Shown here one piece after another: positions 26,936 to 35,957 of a DNA stretch of 64,000 nt (position 1 is the first letter of the stretch; each line of letters begins with the position of its first letter). This stretch comes from Paenibacillus endophyticus (lineage in GTDB: Bacteria; Bacillota; Bacilli; Paenibacillales; Paenibacillaceae): assembly GCF_014192395.1 (NCBI RefSeq), contig NZ_JACHXW010000015.1:62001-126000 (forward strand), read 5' to 3'. The position numbers and the translations under genes were made by a program. Under the pieces are notes generated by a model. That model saw only the letters and a list, made by a program, of their open reading frames with translations. It searched no databases and was not told the DNA's origin.

Positions 26936-27624
26936 ACGTCCCACTCCTCTTGCCGGAATGCCATATCCCAGAACCTGAATTCGAATTTGGACGTCATAAC
27001 GAAAAGCTCCTCCAGCCTTGCAAGCTCTCGCTCCGGCAGCCCTTCAGCCAGCCTGTCCATCAGCCCGATCGTCCATTCCGCAAGCTCGCCGAACTCCTTC
27101 GAACTGTACATAAGGATCCATTCCTTATACAGCGGATGCGCAAGCGCCCCCGGATGAGCGGCGAATGCCTTCCCAATTTCCCAGTAGCTCCACATGCACG
27201 GCAGCAAGGCGGCAACCGCCTCTGCCAGCGAGCCTTGACCTGCATCAAGCATATATTTGGTATATGCAATTGTAGTCGGTGCGGGCTTTGTTGCTTCGAG
27301 TTCATTGCGCGTAATGCCGAATTGCTCCGCATACTGGCGGTGCAGCTCCATCTCCACATTCAGTGTAGCGTGTAGGAGCTCGGCGAATTTCCCCATAGTC
27401 TCCAAATCTCTAGCCTTCAAGCTGCCAAGCGCGAACATCTTGGCATAGTCGATCAAATACACATAATCCTGTTTCATATAATAAATGAATCGTTCCAGCT
27501 CCAATGTGCCTTCCCTCAGTCCTGCCAGGAACGGATGCGCATGGCATTTCTCCCACACAGGCTGTACCGCTTGGTACAGCCTTTCGCTAAAACGCTCTGC
27601 TTCCGCTTCCGCTTCGTTTCGCAT
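26932..27624 (-). CDS. tenA: Aminopyrimidine aminohydrolase TenA
   Basis: Converts aminomethylpyrimidine to hydroxymethylpyrimidine in thiamin salvage. All-helical, 230 aa. The catalytic Cys lies in ALLPCMWSYWEIG near residue 142 and the conserved Glu in FEFRFWDMA near 217. GAGAGGGGG precedes the ATG. It sits between the deformylase and transporter genes, exactly the set known for base-degraded thiamin salvage. Confidence 0.94.
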   Translation of the reverse strand: MRNEAEAEAERFSERLYQAVQPVWEKCHAHPFLAGLREGTLELERFIYYMKQDYVYLIDYAKMFALGSLKARDLETMGKFAELLHATLNVEMELHRQYAEQFGITRNELEATKPAPTTIAYTKYMLDAGQGSLAEAVAALLPCMWSYWEIGKAFAAHPGALAHPLYKEWILMYSSKEFGELAEWTIGLMDRLAEGLPERELARLEELFVMTSKFEFRFWDMAFRQEEWDV

Positions 27625-27627
27625 CTG

Positions 27628-28926
27628 CTACCCCCTCTCGCTTTCCGTTTTCGGCTGGTTGCACCAGTCCGCAATGAAAGCAATCATGACCTTTACATAA
27701 TCGACGAGCTCGCGCAGCTCGACGCTTTCATCTACTGCATGCGCATGGCGCAGCTCTCCTGGACCGTATATAACGGTCTCGATTCCCGCTCTGCCGATCC
27801 ACCCCGCATCGGTTACGCTGCCGCTCATACCGATCGTCGGCTTAGAGCCAAGCTGATTGGCATGTGCTGCGGCGAGCGACTTCAGACCGTCTCCTTCCGC
27901 TTCAAGCGTCAGAGACGGGAATATTTCGCCGCGCTCCTCCAGCATCGATCGTCCGCCCCAGCGGAAGGTCGGCGGATGCTCGCGGAGCCAAGGATCGGCC
28001 TCGGCAACCTTGAGCAGGTGGCTCTCGATTTCGGAAGCTACCGATTCGTAATCCTCGTCAGGGTAGAAATGGACTGTGATCCACAATGCGCATTGATCAG
28101 CAATAAATGCCGCATGGCGGCCGCCTTCGATAACGGCGGGATTAATCGTATTCGAGCCTGCCGGAAAACCTGGATATGACTTCGTTACCGCCCAATGGCG
28201 TTCAAGCTCCTGAAGCCCCTCGATCAGCTTGACCATTTTCTCAATTGCGCTGGCACCTCTTACGCCTCCGCCTGCATGTATCATTCGCGAGCGCATGCCG
28301 TCATGGTAGGTCACGGGGCTTTGCACCGTGACCCAAGCTGTGATGACGCCGCCTTGACCTTGAATCTCCATATGGCTGGTATCCGCGACAATCGCAAAGT
28401 CGGCGGTACAGCCTCTTTCCATGCAGGCTCTCGTTCCTGCCTCTCCGGCTTCCTCTCCGATCACCGATTGAAACAGCAGATCACCCTTCAGCTCAACTCC
28501 CGCTTCAGCCAACAGCCTGATCGCAAACAGCAGCGCTGCCATACCGCCTTTCATATCCGCGGTTCCCCGGCCATACACGCTGCCAGACTCAACGGTCAGC
28601 TTAAAGGGATCATGCTGCCACTGCGCAGCGTCGCCCACCTCGGCAACATCCATATGCCCATTCAGCAGAAGGCTTCGATAATCCGCTCGCTGCGTGCCCG
28701 GCTTAATGGCTGTAACGTTAGGATCGCCGGGATAAACCTCCCACAGCTCCGTCTCAAAGCCCGCCGACCGCAGCTGCTCTTCGACGAACCGCTGCGCTTC
28801 CAGCGTATTTCGCGCCGGGGGGCTTACGGTCGGATAAGCGATCAGCTGCGACAGCAGCGCAAGCAGCTCATCCTGCCGCTCTTCAGTCGCCTGCTGCAGC
28901 TTCGTAATTACGCTTCCCTCAATCAT
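27628..28926 (-). CDS. ylmB: M20-family amidohydrolase, likely formylaminopyrimidine deformylase
   Basis: A 432 aa ArgE/DapE-type metallopeptidase. Metal ligands are in NGHMDVAE, GRGTADMKGG, IGEEAGEAG and the C-terminal RHAHAVDE. In Bacillus halodurans the equivalent protein (YlmB) removes the formyl group from formylaminopyrimidine before TenA acts. First gene of the operon, directly behind the TPP riboswitch, with AGGAGG before the ATG. The specific substrate follows from context; the sequence alone would fit several M20 amidases. Confidence 0.88.
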   Translation of the reverse strand: MIEGSVITKLQQATEERQDELLALLSQLIAYPTVSPPARNTLEAQRFVEEQLRSAGFETELWEVYPGDPNVTAIKPGTQRADYRSLLLNGHMDVAEVGDAAQWQHDPFKLTVESGSVYGRGTADMKGGMAALLFAIRLLAEAGVELKGDLLFQSVIGEEAGEAGTRACMERGCTADFAIVADTSHMEIQGQGGVITAWVTVQSPVTYHDGMRSRMIHAGGGVRGASAIEKMVKLIEGLQELERHWAVTKSYPGFPAGSNTINPAVIEGGRHAAFIADQCALWITVHFYPDEDYESVASEIESHLLKVAEADPWLREHPPTFRWGGRSMLEERGEIFPSLTLEAEGDGLKSLAAAHANQLGSKPTIGMSGSVTDAGWIGRAGIETVIYGPGELRHAHAVDESVELRELVDYVKVMIAFIADWCNQPKTESERG

Positions 28927-28971
28927 TTCGGTTTCCTCCTATTTACGGAAACGCAGGTGCGGGCAATAGAA

Positions 28972-29001
28972 AAAAACCATTCGAGAATACACGAATGGTT
29001 A
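28972..29001 (-). terminator. Terminator hairpin of the TPP riboswitch
   Basis: On the minus strand AACCATTCG and CGAATGGTT flank a 7-base loop and are followed by T6. It lies between the aptamer and the first gene, the arrangement for control by premature termination. Confidence 0.9.
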
Positions 29002-29010
29002 CGATTCGAT

Positions 29011-29098
29011 ACGTTCTCTACGCCAGCATTACCTGGTTCAGATTAACGGTCAGGGACAAAGGGCCCCTATCTCAGCCGGACTACATCCAGCACCCGTA
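29011..29098 (-). promoter_or_regulatory. TPP riboswitch aptamer (THI element)
   Basis: The minus strand carries the invariant pyrimidine-binding CTGAGATA near 29070 and the diphosphate-binding half ending GGTAATGCTGGCGTAGAGAA at about 29012-29032. The outer stem starts at GGGTGCT near 29095. With TPP bound, the hairpin at 28972-29001 should form and stop transcription of the ten genes downstream. Confidence 0.95.
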
Positions 29099-29215
29099 CT
29101 CCATATGAAGTTAAAACAACTATAGCCTAAGCCTATCCAATTGGCAATATGAATCTGATCATGATTCTCACTTACGAAGGCTCCATTCCTGCCTTCGTCC
29201 GATATAGTCTATTGC

Positions 29216-29656
29216 TTAGAACGCATAGCGGCGTAGACGAATGCTCGTCCAGCATAAACGCGGAGTATTCGCTTGCCGGGAACTCCAATTAGGGATACCT
29301 GGAAACCATGTCTCTATTCGATGCTTGAAGGCCGCAAGCTCGCCCACAAGCTTCACTTCAGAAGTCCCTTCCTTGTCTCCTGCGAGTATCCCAATCATGT
29401 CGATACCAATTGCGTCAATAAATGATAGGGGAATGCCGAGATCCGCAGCTCCGTTAGGTATTCATACACGCCCTCTCAGCACTTTCCTTACTATGCGCAT
29501 AAAATGAAACCGGCTCAGACGATCTAGAATGTTCCTCTAGTACGAGAATATGATGCAGCTTTGCCTCAGGTTGTCCGCATTCTACTTTTTTCTCCTTGAC
29601 GCTTTCCAGCCCGAATGATGCAAGCCTCGCATGCCATTCGAAAATACATCGTTTTT
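29216..29656 (-). pseudogene. Frameshifted remnant of an unknown gene
   Basis: Two overlapping minus frames both read like protein. Frame one (from about 29656 to the TAA at 29454-29456) contains FEWHARLASFGLESVKEKK and VSFYAHSKESAERA. Frame two (29461 down to 29216) contains AADLGIPLSFIDAIGIDMIG and LVGELAAFKHRIETWFPG. One frame change near 29454-29461 would join them. No start codon with a binding site is present. The family is not recognised. The whole 29111-29726 gap holds nothing else convincing except the site before the next gene. Confidence 0.5.
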
Positions 29657-29726
29657 TTAAAACGTTGAATATTTAAACGGTTTAATGTATATTTATGCAA
29701 TGAGATGAATTTTCGGGAGGTTTATT

Positions 29727-30938
29727 ATGATTCAGACAGAAAACGCAATGACATCGGCTTTATTGGAAACAGCAGAAAAATCCGTTCTATTTACGGCAAA
29801 TCGTCCGAATATCGTGATGGAGCGCGGCAAGGGCATGTATTTGTGGGATACGGACGATAATCGTTATCTGGATTTCGTCGGCGGATGGGCCGTTGCAAGC
29901 CTGGGCCATTCTCCTGAAGCCCTGCAGGAAGCTTTGTCCCGCCAAGCTGCGACACTCGTACATGCAAGCCCTGGCTACTACAACCGCCCTATGCTTGAAT
30001 TTGCCGAGCTGCTGACCAGCCTGAGCGGAATGGATAAGGTTTTCTTCGGCAGCAGCGGCGCGGAGGCGAACGAAAGCGCCATAAAGCTCGCAAGAAAGCA
30101 TGGCGCCGTGAACTTGAATGGCGCTTTCGAAATCATTACGCTTGCGAACAGCTTTCATGGACGTTCGCTAGCCACGATGTCAGCGACCGGAAAGCCGCAT
30201 TGGAAGGAGCTTTTCTCGCCTAAGGTCGATGGCTTCAAGCATGTTCCCATTAATGATTTGGATGCAATCTTCGCAGCCGTTACGAATCAAACCTGTGCCA
30301 TTATGATCGAGCTCGTGCAGGGGGAAGGCGGCGTCCATTCCGTTGATGAAGCTTATTTATACGGCATTCGCAAAATTTGCGATATGTACGGGATCATGCT
30401 TATTTTCGATGAAGTCCAGACGGGGCTTGGAAGAACGGGGAAACTTTTTGCTTACGAGCATTATGGCATCAAGCCCGATGTAATGACGCTGGGCAAAGGC
30501 ATTGGAGCTGGCTTCCCGCTCTCCGCCATGCTAGCCAAGAGCAAGTACGATTTGTTCGAGCCGGGTGACCAAGGAGGGACTTATACGGGAGCGCCGCTTG
30601 CCATGGCCGCAGGCTACGCCGTACTTACGGAGCTGCTTGAGCGGAATGTGACGGATAACGCCAAAACGCAAGGCAACTATATAATGAGCAAGCTGGAGCA
30701 ATTGTCCGGTGAATTTCCCATTACGAATATTCGCGGCAAGGGCCTTCTTCTCGCCTTTGATACGCCTGCTGGAGCCGCTGCCGAACTTGCTGCAATCTGC
30801 TTGCGCGAGGGTCTGCTGATCAATGCGCTCAACCCCTCCACCGTGCGGCTCGTCCCGCCATTAATCGTATCGCAGCAGGACAGCGACGCCATGCTTGGCA
30901 TTTTGCGCAAAGCATGGGGGCAGCTGTCCTCCTCGTGA
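29727..30938 (+). CDS. argD: Acetylornithine/succinyldiaminopimelate-type aminotransferase
   Basis: A class III PLP aminotransferase of 403 aa. Lys257 in MTLGKGIGAGFP forms the PLP Schiff base, FDEVQTGLGRTGK at about 227-239 holds the cofactor Asp, and GSSGAEANESAIK at 108-120 binds phosphate. NSFHGRS near 141 is typical of ArgD. CGGGAGG precedes the ATG. It is not near other arginine genes, so ArgD is the best family label, while succinylornithine or another omega-amino donor remains possible. Confidence 0.85.
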   Translation: MIQTENAMTSALLETAEKSVLFTANRPNIVMERGKGMYLWDTDDNRYLDFVGGWAVASLGHSPEALQEALSRQAATLVHASPGYYNRPMLEFAELLTSLSGMDKVFFGSSGAEANESAIKLARKHGAVNLNGAFEIITLANSFHGRSLATMSATGKPHWKELFSPKVDGFKHVPINDLDAIFAAVTNQTCAIMIELVQGEGGVHSVDEAYLYGIRKICDMYGIMLIFDEVQTGLGRTGKLFAYEHYGIKPDVMTLGKGIGAGFPLSAMLAKSKYDLFEPGDQGGTYTGAPLAMAAGYAVLTELLERNVTDNAKTQGNYIMSKLEQLSGEFPITNIRGKGLLLAFDTPAGAAAELAAICLREGLLINALNPSTVRLVPPLIVSQQDSDAMLGILRKAWGQLSSS

Positions 30939-30941
30939 ATA

Positions 30942-31955
30942 TCAAATAAACGGTCTGCGGTCCAACACGAGCCGAAGCGGCTTATCGGTTCGGATGAGCT
31001 CGGGAGTGATCTGCTGAATTGCTGCCAAGCCGCAGACCGCCCCGCATAAGGTATGCAGATCATCGAAGGGCTCGTCCGACTCCTCTCCCAGCTTCGCGAG
31101 TCCGGCAATAAATGCTTCCGAGCTGCCTCTGATCGCCGCTTTGCATTCTTCTCTTCGGTAGATCGGATTTTGTCTCAGACAGGTTAGAATCGTATACGCC
31201 CAATCAATATGGAAATAGGAGAACAGCTCGGTCGGCACTTCAAGCCCCCCGCTTTGGTAGAGTTCCAGGCAGGTGTCTACCATTCGTCCCGGATATGGAA
31301 TAGGCTCTTTTCGATGAGCAAGGTTAAATAAGTAATGAAAACTGCCTGCTATATGATGGAACAGCGGCGCGCTCACTAAGCTGCCATCCATTTGCTTCAC
31401 GCAATCACGTCGCCAAAGACCGGTTAAAGGGTCCGCATTATGCCGGAGCCAGTCGAAATACGTCCGCTCCCAGTCCTCTGTCACGGAGTCGGACAGTACC
31501 AGGCTGGCATAAAGGCCCGCTCCTTTTAACGACTCTCCCCACGGCTCATCCCGCCAATCCAAGCTTTCAAGAAATGGCGCGATCTGCTCCTTATCTATCA
31601 ATGGCTTAAGCATAACGAGCGGATATTTCGCTTTCCCGTCAAACAGCTCCAATGCAGAAAGCGCGAACGCTGTGCTGTGCAGTTCATTATGGCCTAAGCC
31701 GGCGAACATACCCGTATGCTCCGATTGATGCTGCTGGATAGCCGCAATCCACAGGTTTAGATCATCTTGGTTATGCGGAAATTCATTCAATATATAAAAT
31801 AGAATAGCGGCATCCGCCGTTCCGTAAACATCATCATTCCTATTATCCTGCTCAAGCTGGGATAAAAACCTGCCATAGCTTCTGCCCGCTGCATCGTACC
31901 GATGAGCCGCAAGCGTTGTCATTACGCGAGCGATAAAAGGGCGCAAATCCGTCAT
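30942..31955 (-). CDS. Uncharacterised 337 aa protein, probably alpha/alpha toroid
   Basis: No family recognised with confidence. It is rich in Trp, His and helices, with repeated patterns of about 50 residues (ADAAILFYILNEF, STAFALSALELF, HIAGSFHYLFNLAH, DWAYTILTCLRQN, LCGAVCGLAAI) like the helical hairpins of terpenoid-cyclase or glycosidase toroids. No signal peptide. Its stop is 3 bases from the stop of the aminotransferase gene (convergent). It lies 45 bases after the SDR gene on the same strand, so an operon with it is likely. Confidence 0.75.
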   Translation of the reverse strand: MTDLRPFIARVMTTLAAHRYDAAGRSYGRFLSQLEQDNRNDDVYGTADAAILFYILNEFPHNQDDLNLWIAAIQQHQSEHTGMFAGLGHNELHSTAFALSALELFDGKAKYPLVMLKPLIDKEQIAPFLESLDWRDEPWGESLKGAGLYASLVLSDSVTEDWERTYFDWLRHNADPLTGLWRRDCVKQMDGSLVSAPLFHHIAGSFHYLFNLAHRKEPIPYPGRMVDTCLELYQSGGLEVPTELFSYFHIDWAYTILTCLRQNPIYRREECKAAIRGSSEAFIAGLAKLGEESDEPFDDLHTLCGAVCGLAAIQQITPELIRTDKPLRLVLDRRPFI

Positions 31956-32000
31956 AACCAGCCACCCGCCTTCGTTTCTTTGTTCTGCATTTCGCAGTGC

Positions 32001-32729
32001 TTACCAATGAAGCGCCTCGCCTGCATAGTCGACATACTCGCACTCCGCCTCGGCTGCCGGAAGCCGTAAACGTTCTGCAATCAGCTGCTGGATGGAGCTC
32101 GCCGACTGCTCCGGCGTCAGCGCTGCGCCAGCGTCAAGCTTGCCCTGCATATAGGTTTGCACCCAGCCTGGATGAACGACCAATACACGTCCGCCATGCC
32201 TCTTGATGCCGTTATGAATCAGCTTGGACTGCATATTGAGCGCTGCTTTGGACATGCAATAAGCATACCAGCTTTCTCGGTGGCAATCGCCGATGCTGCC
32301 TGCCTCAGACGACACGTTCACCAGAAAACGCGACTCGCTTTTCAGCAGCAAGGGCATGAACGCCTGGCTCATGCGAAGGCTGCCCAGCGTATTCACATTG
32401 AAGACGTCCAGCATTTCCGCAAAGTTTAACGGATCCAGCACCGTGGCGCCGATGTCGCCTAATATGGCTCCGTTATTGATAAGCAGATCAATCCGCTCCG
32501 TTTCCCGGGATACCGCTTCAAGCGCAGCTGCTACGCTTTGGTCGCTCGCTATATCCAGCGGAATAACCGTCAGCTGCTTCGGAAGCTGTTCCCTTAGCGA
32601 GTGAAGCTCGGCGGTCTCAGCCGCATATTGACCAGCAAATACCTTATAATCATGAGCAAGCAGCCCCTTTACTAAGGCGAGCCCAACGCCTCGGTCCGCT
32701 CCTGTTACGAATGCTGTTTTTCCAGCCAA
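32001..32729 (-). CDS. Short-chain dehydrogenase/reductase, 242 aa
   Basis: Classical SDR fold: TGADRGVG at 9-16 binds NAD(P), NNGAILGD near 85 is the NNAG-like motif, and YAYCMSKAA near 154 holds the Tyr and Lys, with Ser in NVSSEAG near 140. The start is TTG with AGGAGG upstream. Substrate unknown; it precedes the 337 aa unknown gene on the same strand. Confidence 0.88.
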   Translation of the reverse strand: MAGKTAFVTGADRGVGLALVKGLLAHDYKVFAGQYAAETAELHSLREQLPKQLTVIPLDIASDQSVAAALEAVSRETERIDLLINNGAILGDIGATVLDPLNFAEMLDVFNVNTLGSLRMSQAFMPLLLKSESRFLVNVSSEAGSIGDCHRESWYAYCMSKAALNMQSKLIHNGIKRHGGRVLVVHPGWVQTYMQGKLDAGAALTPEQSASSIQQLIAERLRLPAAEAECEYVDYAGEALHW

Positions 32730-32841
32730 ATTCGTTCCTCCTCTTTCCTATTATTATTCAATCATCGTGTATGTTGGATAAGCCGCTCCGCATATTCTAG
32801 ATACGGTTGTAATGCGCCTAATCAGCAGGAGGGCTGCCAAT

Positions 32842-33084
32842 TTGCGTACATGGGCTGGCAAAAACAAAGAATTCAAAATCTACGTCATACCCGCATGGAA
32901 ATGGAAGGAATTCATCGCCTTCGAGCTGATTGCCGGAACGGCGTTTTATTTGCTCTGCAGAAAAACGGCCCATTCGGAGCTTTTCGGCTTAGCTGCGAAT
33001 ATCGCCGGGCCTCAGATGCTCAAATACCTCATGGCTGCTTATCGTCTCGATGCAAAAAACGTTCCACAGCCGCCGCCAAACTGA
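32842..33084 (+). CDS. Possible small protein, 80 aa
   Basis: A TTG start at 32842 is suggested by AGGAGG at 32827-32832 with 9-base spacing. The product has WAGKNKEFKIYVIPAWKWKE followed by a hydrophobic stretch near residues 20-35, possibly membrane-associated. No family recognised. Against it, the last codons overlap the terminator hairpin of uxaC on the other strand. Confidence 0.4.
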   Translation: MRTWAGKNKEFKIYVIPAWKWKEFIAFELIAGTAFYLLCRKTAHSELFGLAANIAGPQMLKYLMAAYRLDAKNVPQPPPN

Positions 33085-33101
33085 CGGGTCTGCAGAACGT
33101 T
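33054..33101 (-). terminator. Rho-independent terminator after uxaC
   Basis: On the minus strand AACGTTCTGC pairs with GCTGTGGAACGTT around a GC-rich loop and is followed by T6. It starts 10 bases after the uxaC stop. Confidence 0.75.
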
Positions 33102-33110
33102 TCATTCGGA

Positions 33111-34517
33111 TTAGAAACCGAAATATGCCTTCGCATTGCGGTACGATATGTTTTGAACCATATTGCCAAGCAGCTCCATATCATGCGGAGCCTCGCCGTT
33201 CTCCACCCATTCGCCAAGCAGGTTGCAAAGCAAGCGCCTGAAATATTCATGCCGGGTGTAGGAAAGAAAGCTGCGTGAGTCGGTGAGCATCCCGACAAAG
33301 CGGCTAAGCAGACCAAGATTGGCGAGCGCATTCATTTGGTCCAGCATGCCGTTTTTCGTATCATTGAACCACCAAGCTGAGCCAAGCTGGATTTTGCCAG
33401 GCACGCCTCCGCCTTGGAAGCTGCCGATGATCGACCCAAGCACATCATTGTCCTTCGCATTCAGTGAATAGACGATTGTTTTCGGCAATGCATCGTCGGA
33501 ATCAAGCGCATCAAGCAGCTTTGCAAGCGGGTATGCGACTGCGCTGTCATTGATAGAGTCGAAGCCGGTATCCGGTCCCAGCTTGCCGAACATCCGCGTG
33601 CTATTGTTTCTAGCCGCATTAATATGGAACTGCATGGCCCAGCCGTGCTTCGCATATAAACGTCCAAGAAACAGCAGCGTATACGTTTTGTATTGCTTTT
33701 CCTCGTCTAAGCTGACCGTTTCCCCGTTCAGAGCTTTGGCGAATATGGCGGAAGCCGCAGCCTTTGTCGTTTCTGCATAAGCCACATAATCAAGCGCATG
33801 GTCTGACACCTTGCAGCCAACCTCATTGAAAAACGCTACTCGTGCTTTAAGCGCCTCAAGTAGCTCATCATAACTGTTAATGGAAGCGGAAGCCGAAGCG
33901 CCGAGCTTGCCTACCCATTCAAGGAATGTCGGCCGATTAATTTCGAGCGCTTTATCCGGACGGAAGGACGGCAGCACCTGCACATTGAAATCGTCCAATC
34001 CCTTGATCGCAATATGATACTCCAGCGAATCGACCGGATCATCCGTCGTACAGATGACCTCGACATTCGACATTTGGATAAGATCGCGCGCCTTGTACCC
34101 GCCAGTTGCCAGCTTGGCACCCACCTGATCCCAAATCGCCTGAGCGTTGTTCTCGTTAATGAGCTCCTCCACGCCGAAGTAACGGCGAAGCTCCAAATGC
34201 GACCATTGATATAACGGATTGCCAATCGTTTGCGGCACGGTTCCAGCCCAAGCGGCAAACCTGTCATAGTCGCTCACGCCTTCGCCGCCCGTTACGTAAC
34301 GCTCTTCTACGCCGTTCGCACGCAGCGCCCGCCATTTGTAATGATCACCATACAGCCAAGCCTCCGTCAAATTCGTAAAACTCGTATTCTCAAAAATCTG
34401 CTGCGGGCTCAAATGGCAGTGATAGTCAATGATCGGCATGTCCTTGGCAAAATCATGATACAGCCTTACAGCCGTTTCGTTCGATAGCAAAAAATCGTCG
34501 TCCATAAATGGTTTCAT
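33111..34517 (-). CDS. uxaC: Glucuronate isomerase UxaC
   Basis: Interconverts D-glucuronate and D-fructuronate (or galacturonate and tagaturonate), the first step of uronate breakdown. DYHCHL near residue 31 is the conserved metal-site start; the end MVQNISYRNAKAYFGF is typical of the family. ATG 34517 is chosen because AGGAGG lies 9 bases upstream, giving 468 aa. It follows a Gfo/Idh oxidoreductase on the same strand. It can use the glucuronate freed by the GH67 enzyme at 2246. No uxuA, uxuB or kdg genes are in the window. Confidence 0.95.
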   Translation of the reverse strand: MKPFMDDDFLLSNETAVRLYHDFAKDMPIIDYHCHLSPQQIFENTSFTNLTEAWLYGDHYKWRALRANGVEERYVTGGEGVSDYDRFAAWAGTVPQTIGNPLYQWSHLELRRYFGVEELINENNAQAIWDQVGAKLATGGYKARDLIQMSNVEVICTTDDPVDSLEYHIAIKGLDDFNVQVLPSFRPDKALEINRPTFLEWVGKLGASASASINSYDELLEALKARVAFFNEVGCKVSDHALDYVAYAETTKAAASAIFAKALNGETVSLDEEKQYKTYTLLFLGRLYAKHGWAMQFHINAARNNSTRMFGKLGPDTGFDSINDSAVAYPLAKLLDALDSDDALPKTIVYSLNAKDNDVLGSIIGSFQGGGVPGKIQLGSAWWFNDTKNGMLDQMNALANLGLLSRFVGMLTDSRSFLSYTRHEYFRRLLCNLLGEWVENGEAPHDMELLGNMVQNISYRNAKAYFGF

Positions 34518-34537
34518 TTCCGCTTTCCTCCTGAACA

Positions 34538-35836
34538 CTATTTATGAAATTTCACAAGGTCATCAATCTGAACAGCCAGCCCCGTTTGAATCGAACGGTT
34601 AGCGGCAATGCCCGTTAGAATTGATCTGGCTCCATCGATATGGTTAGCCGCGCGATTCCAAGGATCCTCTACCGGCGTCCCGAACAAGTCGTTCAGCAAT
34701 ACGGGATCTCCGCCGCCGTGGCCGCCCACGCCTTCTTCCACCTCTACCTCGTAAGGAGCCGCGAACATCGGGAACACTTTAATGGTTTTCTCCTTGAGAG
34801 CGCCTTCATCCGCCTTCTCGCCGCCGGAATTTACGTAGGATTGCTCGACGATATTCATCTCAAGCCGTCCTTTCGTTCCATTAAACGCAATTCGATAGCC
34901 TTCCCATGGCAAGTAAGCGTTTAACGAATACGTAAGGATGGCGTTGTTTTTGTAGCGGACAAGCACGCCCATCGTGTCTTCGATATTGATTCCGTCGCCG
35001 AATACGCTTTGGTCGCGGCGATAGCCGTCCTCATGCTCTGCGTCCAGATACATCGCTTTCAAATGGTCATTTTTATCCAAGTGTAACGCAAACGGATCGT
35101 TCTCGGCAATCGGATTTCCCGTCGCACGCTCATAAAATTGTGTTTCGCCGCGCTCCTCTGCGTTCTCGCGCCCGTAGAACAAAAGATCCCCATATGCGAA
35201 TACCGACTCCGGCTGCGAACCGATCCAGAAATTAACGAGATCGAAATGGTGAGTCGATTTGTGAACCAGCAAACCGCCGCTGTTCTGCTTGTTGCGATGC
35301 CATCTGCGGAAATAGTCCGCTCCATGCTGCGTATTCAACAGCCACTCAAAGTGGACGGAAGTTACTTTGCCGATCGTGCCGCTTGCGATAATCTCTCTCG
35401 CCTTCGTATGATGAGGCGCATAGCGATAGTTGAACGTCACGCGTACATGGCGGCCCGTCCGTTCGACTGCATCCAATATTTCCTGGCATTTCTTCTCATC
35501 CACCGTCATTGGCTTCTCGGTCACGACATCGCAGCCCAGCTCAAGCGCTCGAATGATGTACGTATGATGCGTGCGGTCCATGCTCGTCACGATGACTGCA
35601 TCCGGCTTCTCCTGCTCGATCATGCGCTCGAATTCATTCGACTTATACGTTCTTACTTCGTTATATTTATATTTATCCACTAGAATGCGGTTCGCATAGT
35701 CCATCCGGGTTTGGTTAATATCGCAAAAGGCAAGCAGCTCAGAGGTTTCTCTGAAATCAGATGCAAGCGCACCGTAAAAAAATTCAGCCCTGCCGCCGCT
35801 TCCCACAAGCACATAACGTTTTTTTGTCATAATCAT
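34538..35836 (-). CDS. Gfo/Idh/MocA family oxidoreductase, 432 aa
   Basis: NAD(P)-dependent sugar or inositol dehydrogenase family. The Rossmann start is VLVGSGGRAEFF (residues 9-20), the EKP motif is in VVTEKPMTV near 107, and HKSTHHFDLVNFW near 200 is the active-site His region. It is about 80 residues longer than most members. AAGGAGG lies before two close ATGs (35836 and 35830). It lies 20 bases before uxaC, suggesting a uronate-related substrate, and is divergent from the AraC gene at 35958. Confidence 0.9.
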   Translation of the reverse strand: MIMTKKRYVLVGSGGRAEFFYGALASDFRETSELLAFCDINQTRMDYANRILVDKYKYNEVRTYKSNEFERMIEQEKPDAVIVTSMDRTHHTYIIRALELGCDVVTEKPMTVDEKKCQEILDAVERTGRHVRVTFNYRYAPHHTKAREIIASGTIGKVTSVHFEWLLNTQHGADYFRRWHRNKQNSGGLLVHKSTHHFDLVNFWIGSQPESVFAYGDLLFYGRENAEERGETQFYERATGNPIAENDPFALHLDKNDHLKAMYLDAEHEDGYRRDQSVFGDGINIEDTMGVLVRYKNNAILTYSLNAYLPWEGYRIAFNGTKGRLEMNIVEQSYVNSGGEKADEGALKEKTIKVFPMFAAPYEVEVEEGVGGHGGGDPVLLNDLFGTPVEDPWNRAANHIDGARSILTGIAANRSIQTGLAVQIDDLVKFHK

Positions 35837-35957
35837 GATTCCTCCTTGGATTTGCTTACTTTCATATTAACGCATAATAATGATATAATTCTCTGCATAT
35901 CCTGCCCTTTTTTGTTGATACACCGCTTTTCTTGCGCAATGTAGAGGAGACTCATTC

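Noticed and set aside
27535-28179. 214 aa plus-strand frame
   Set aside because: Antisense to tenA and the M20 amidohydrolase, both with clear active-site motifs.
28195-29046. 283 aa plus-strand frame
   Set aside because: Antisense to the M20 gene and the TPP riboswitch; no motif and no binding site.
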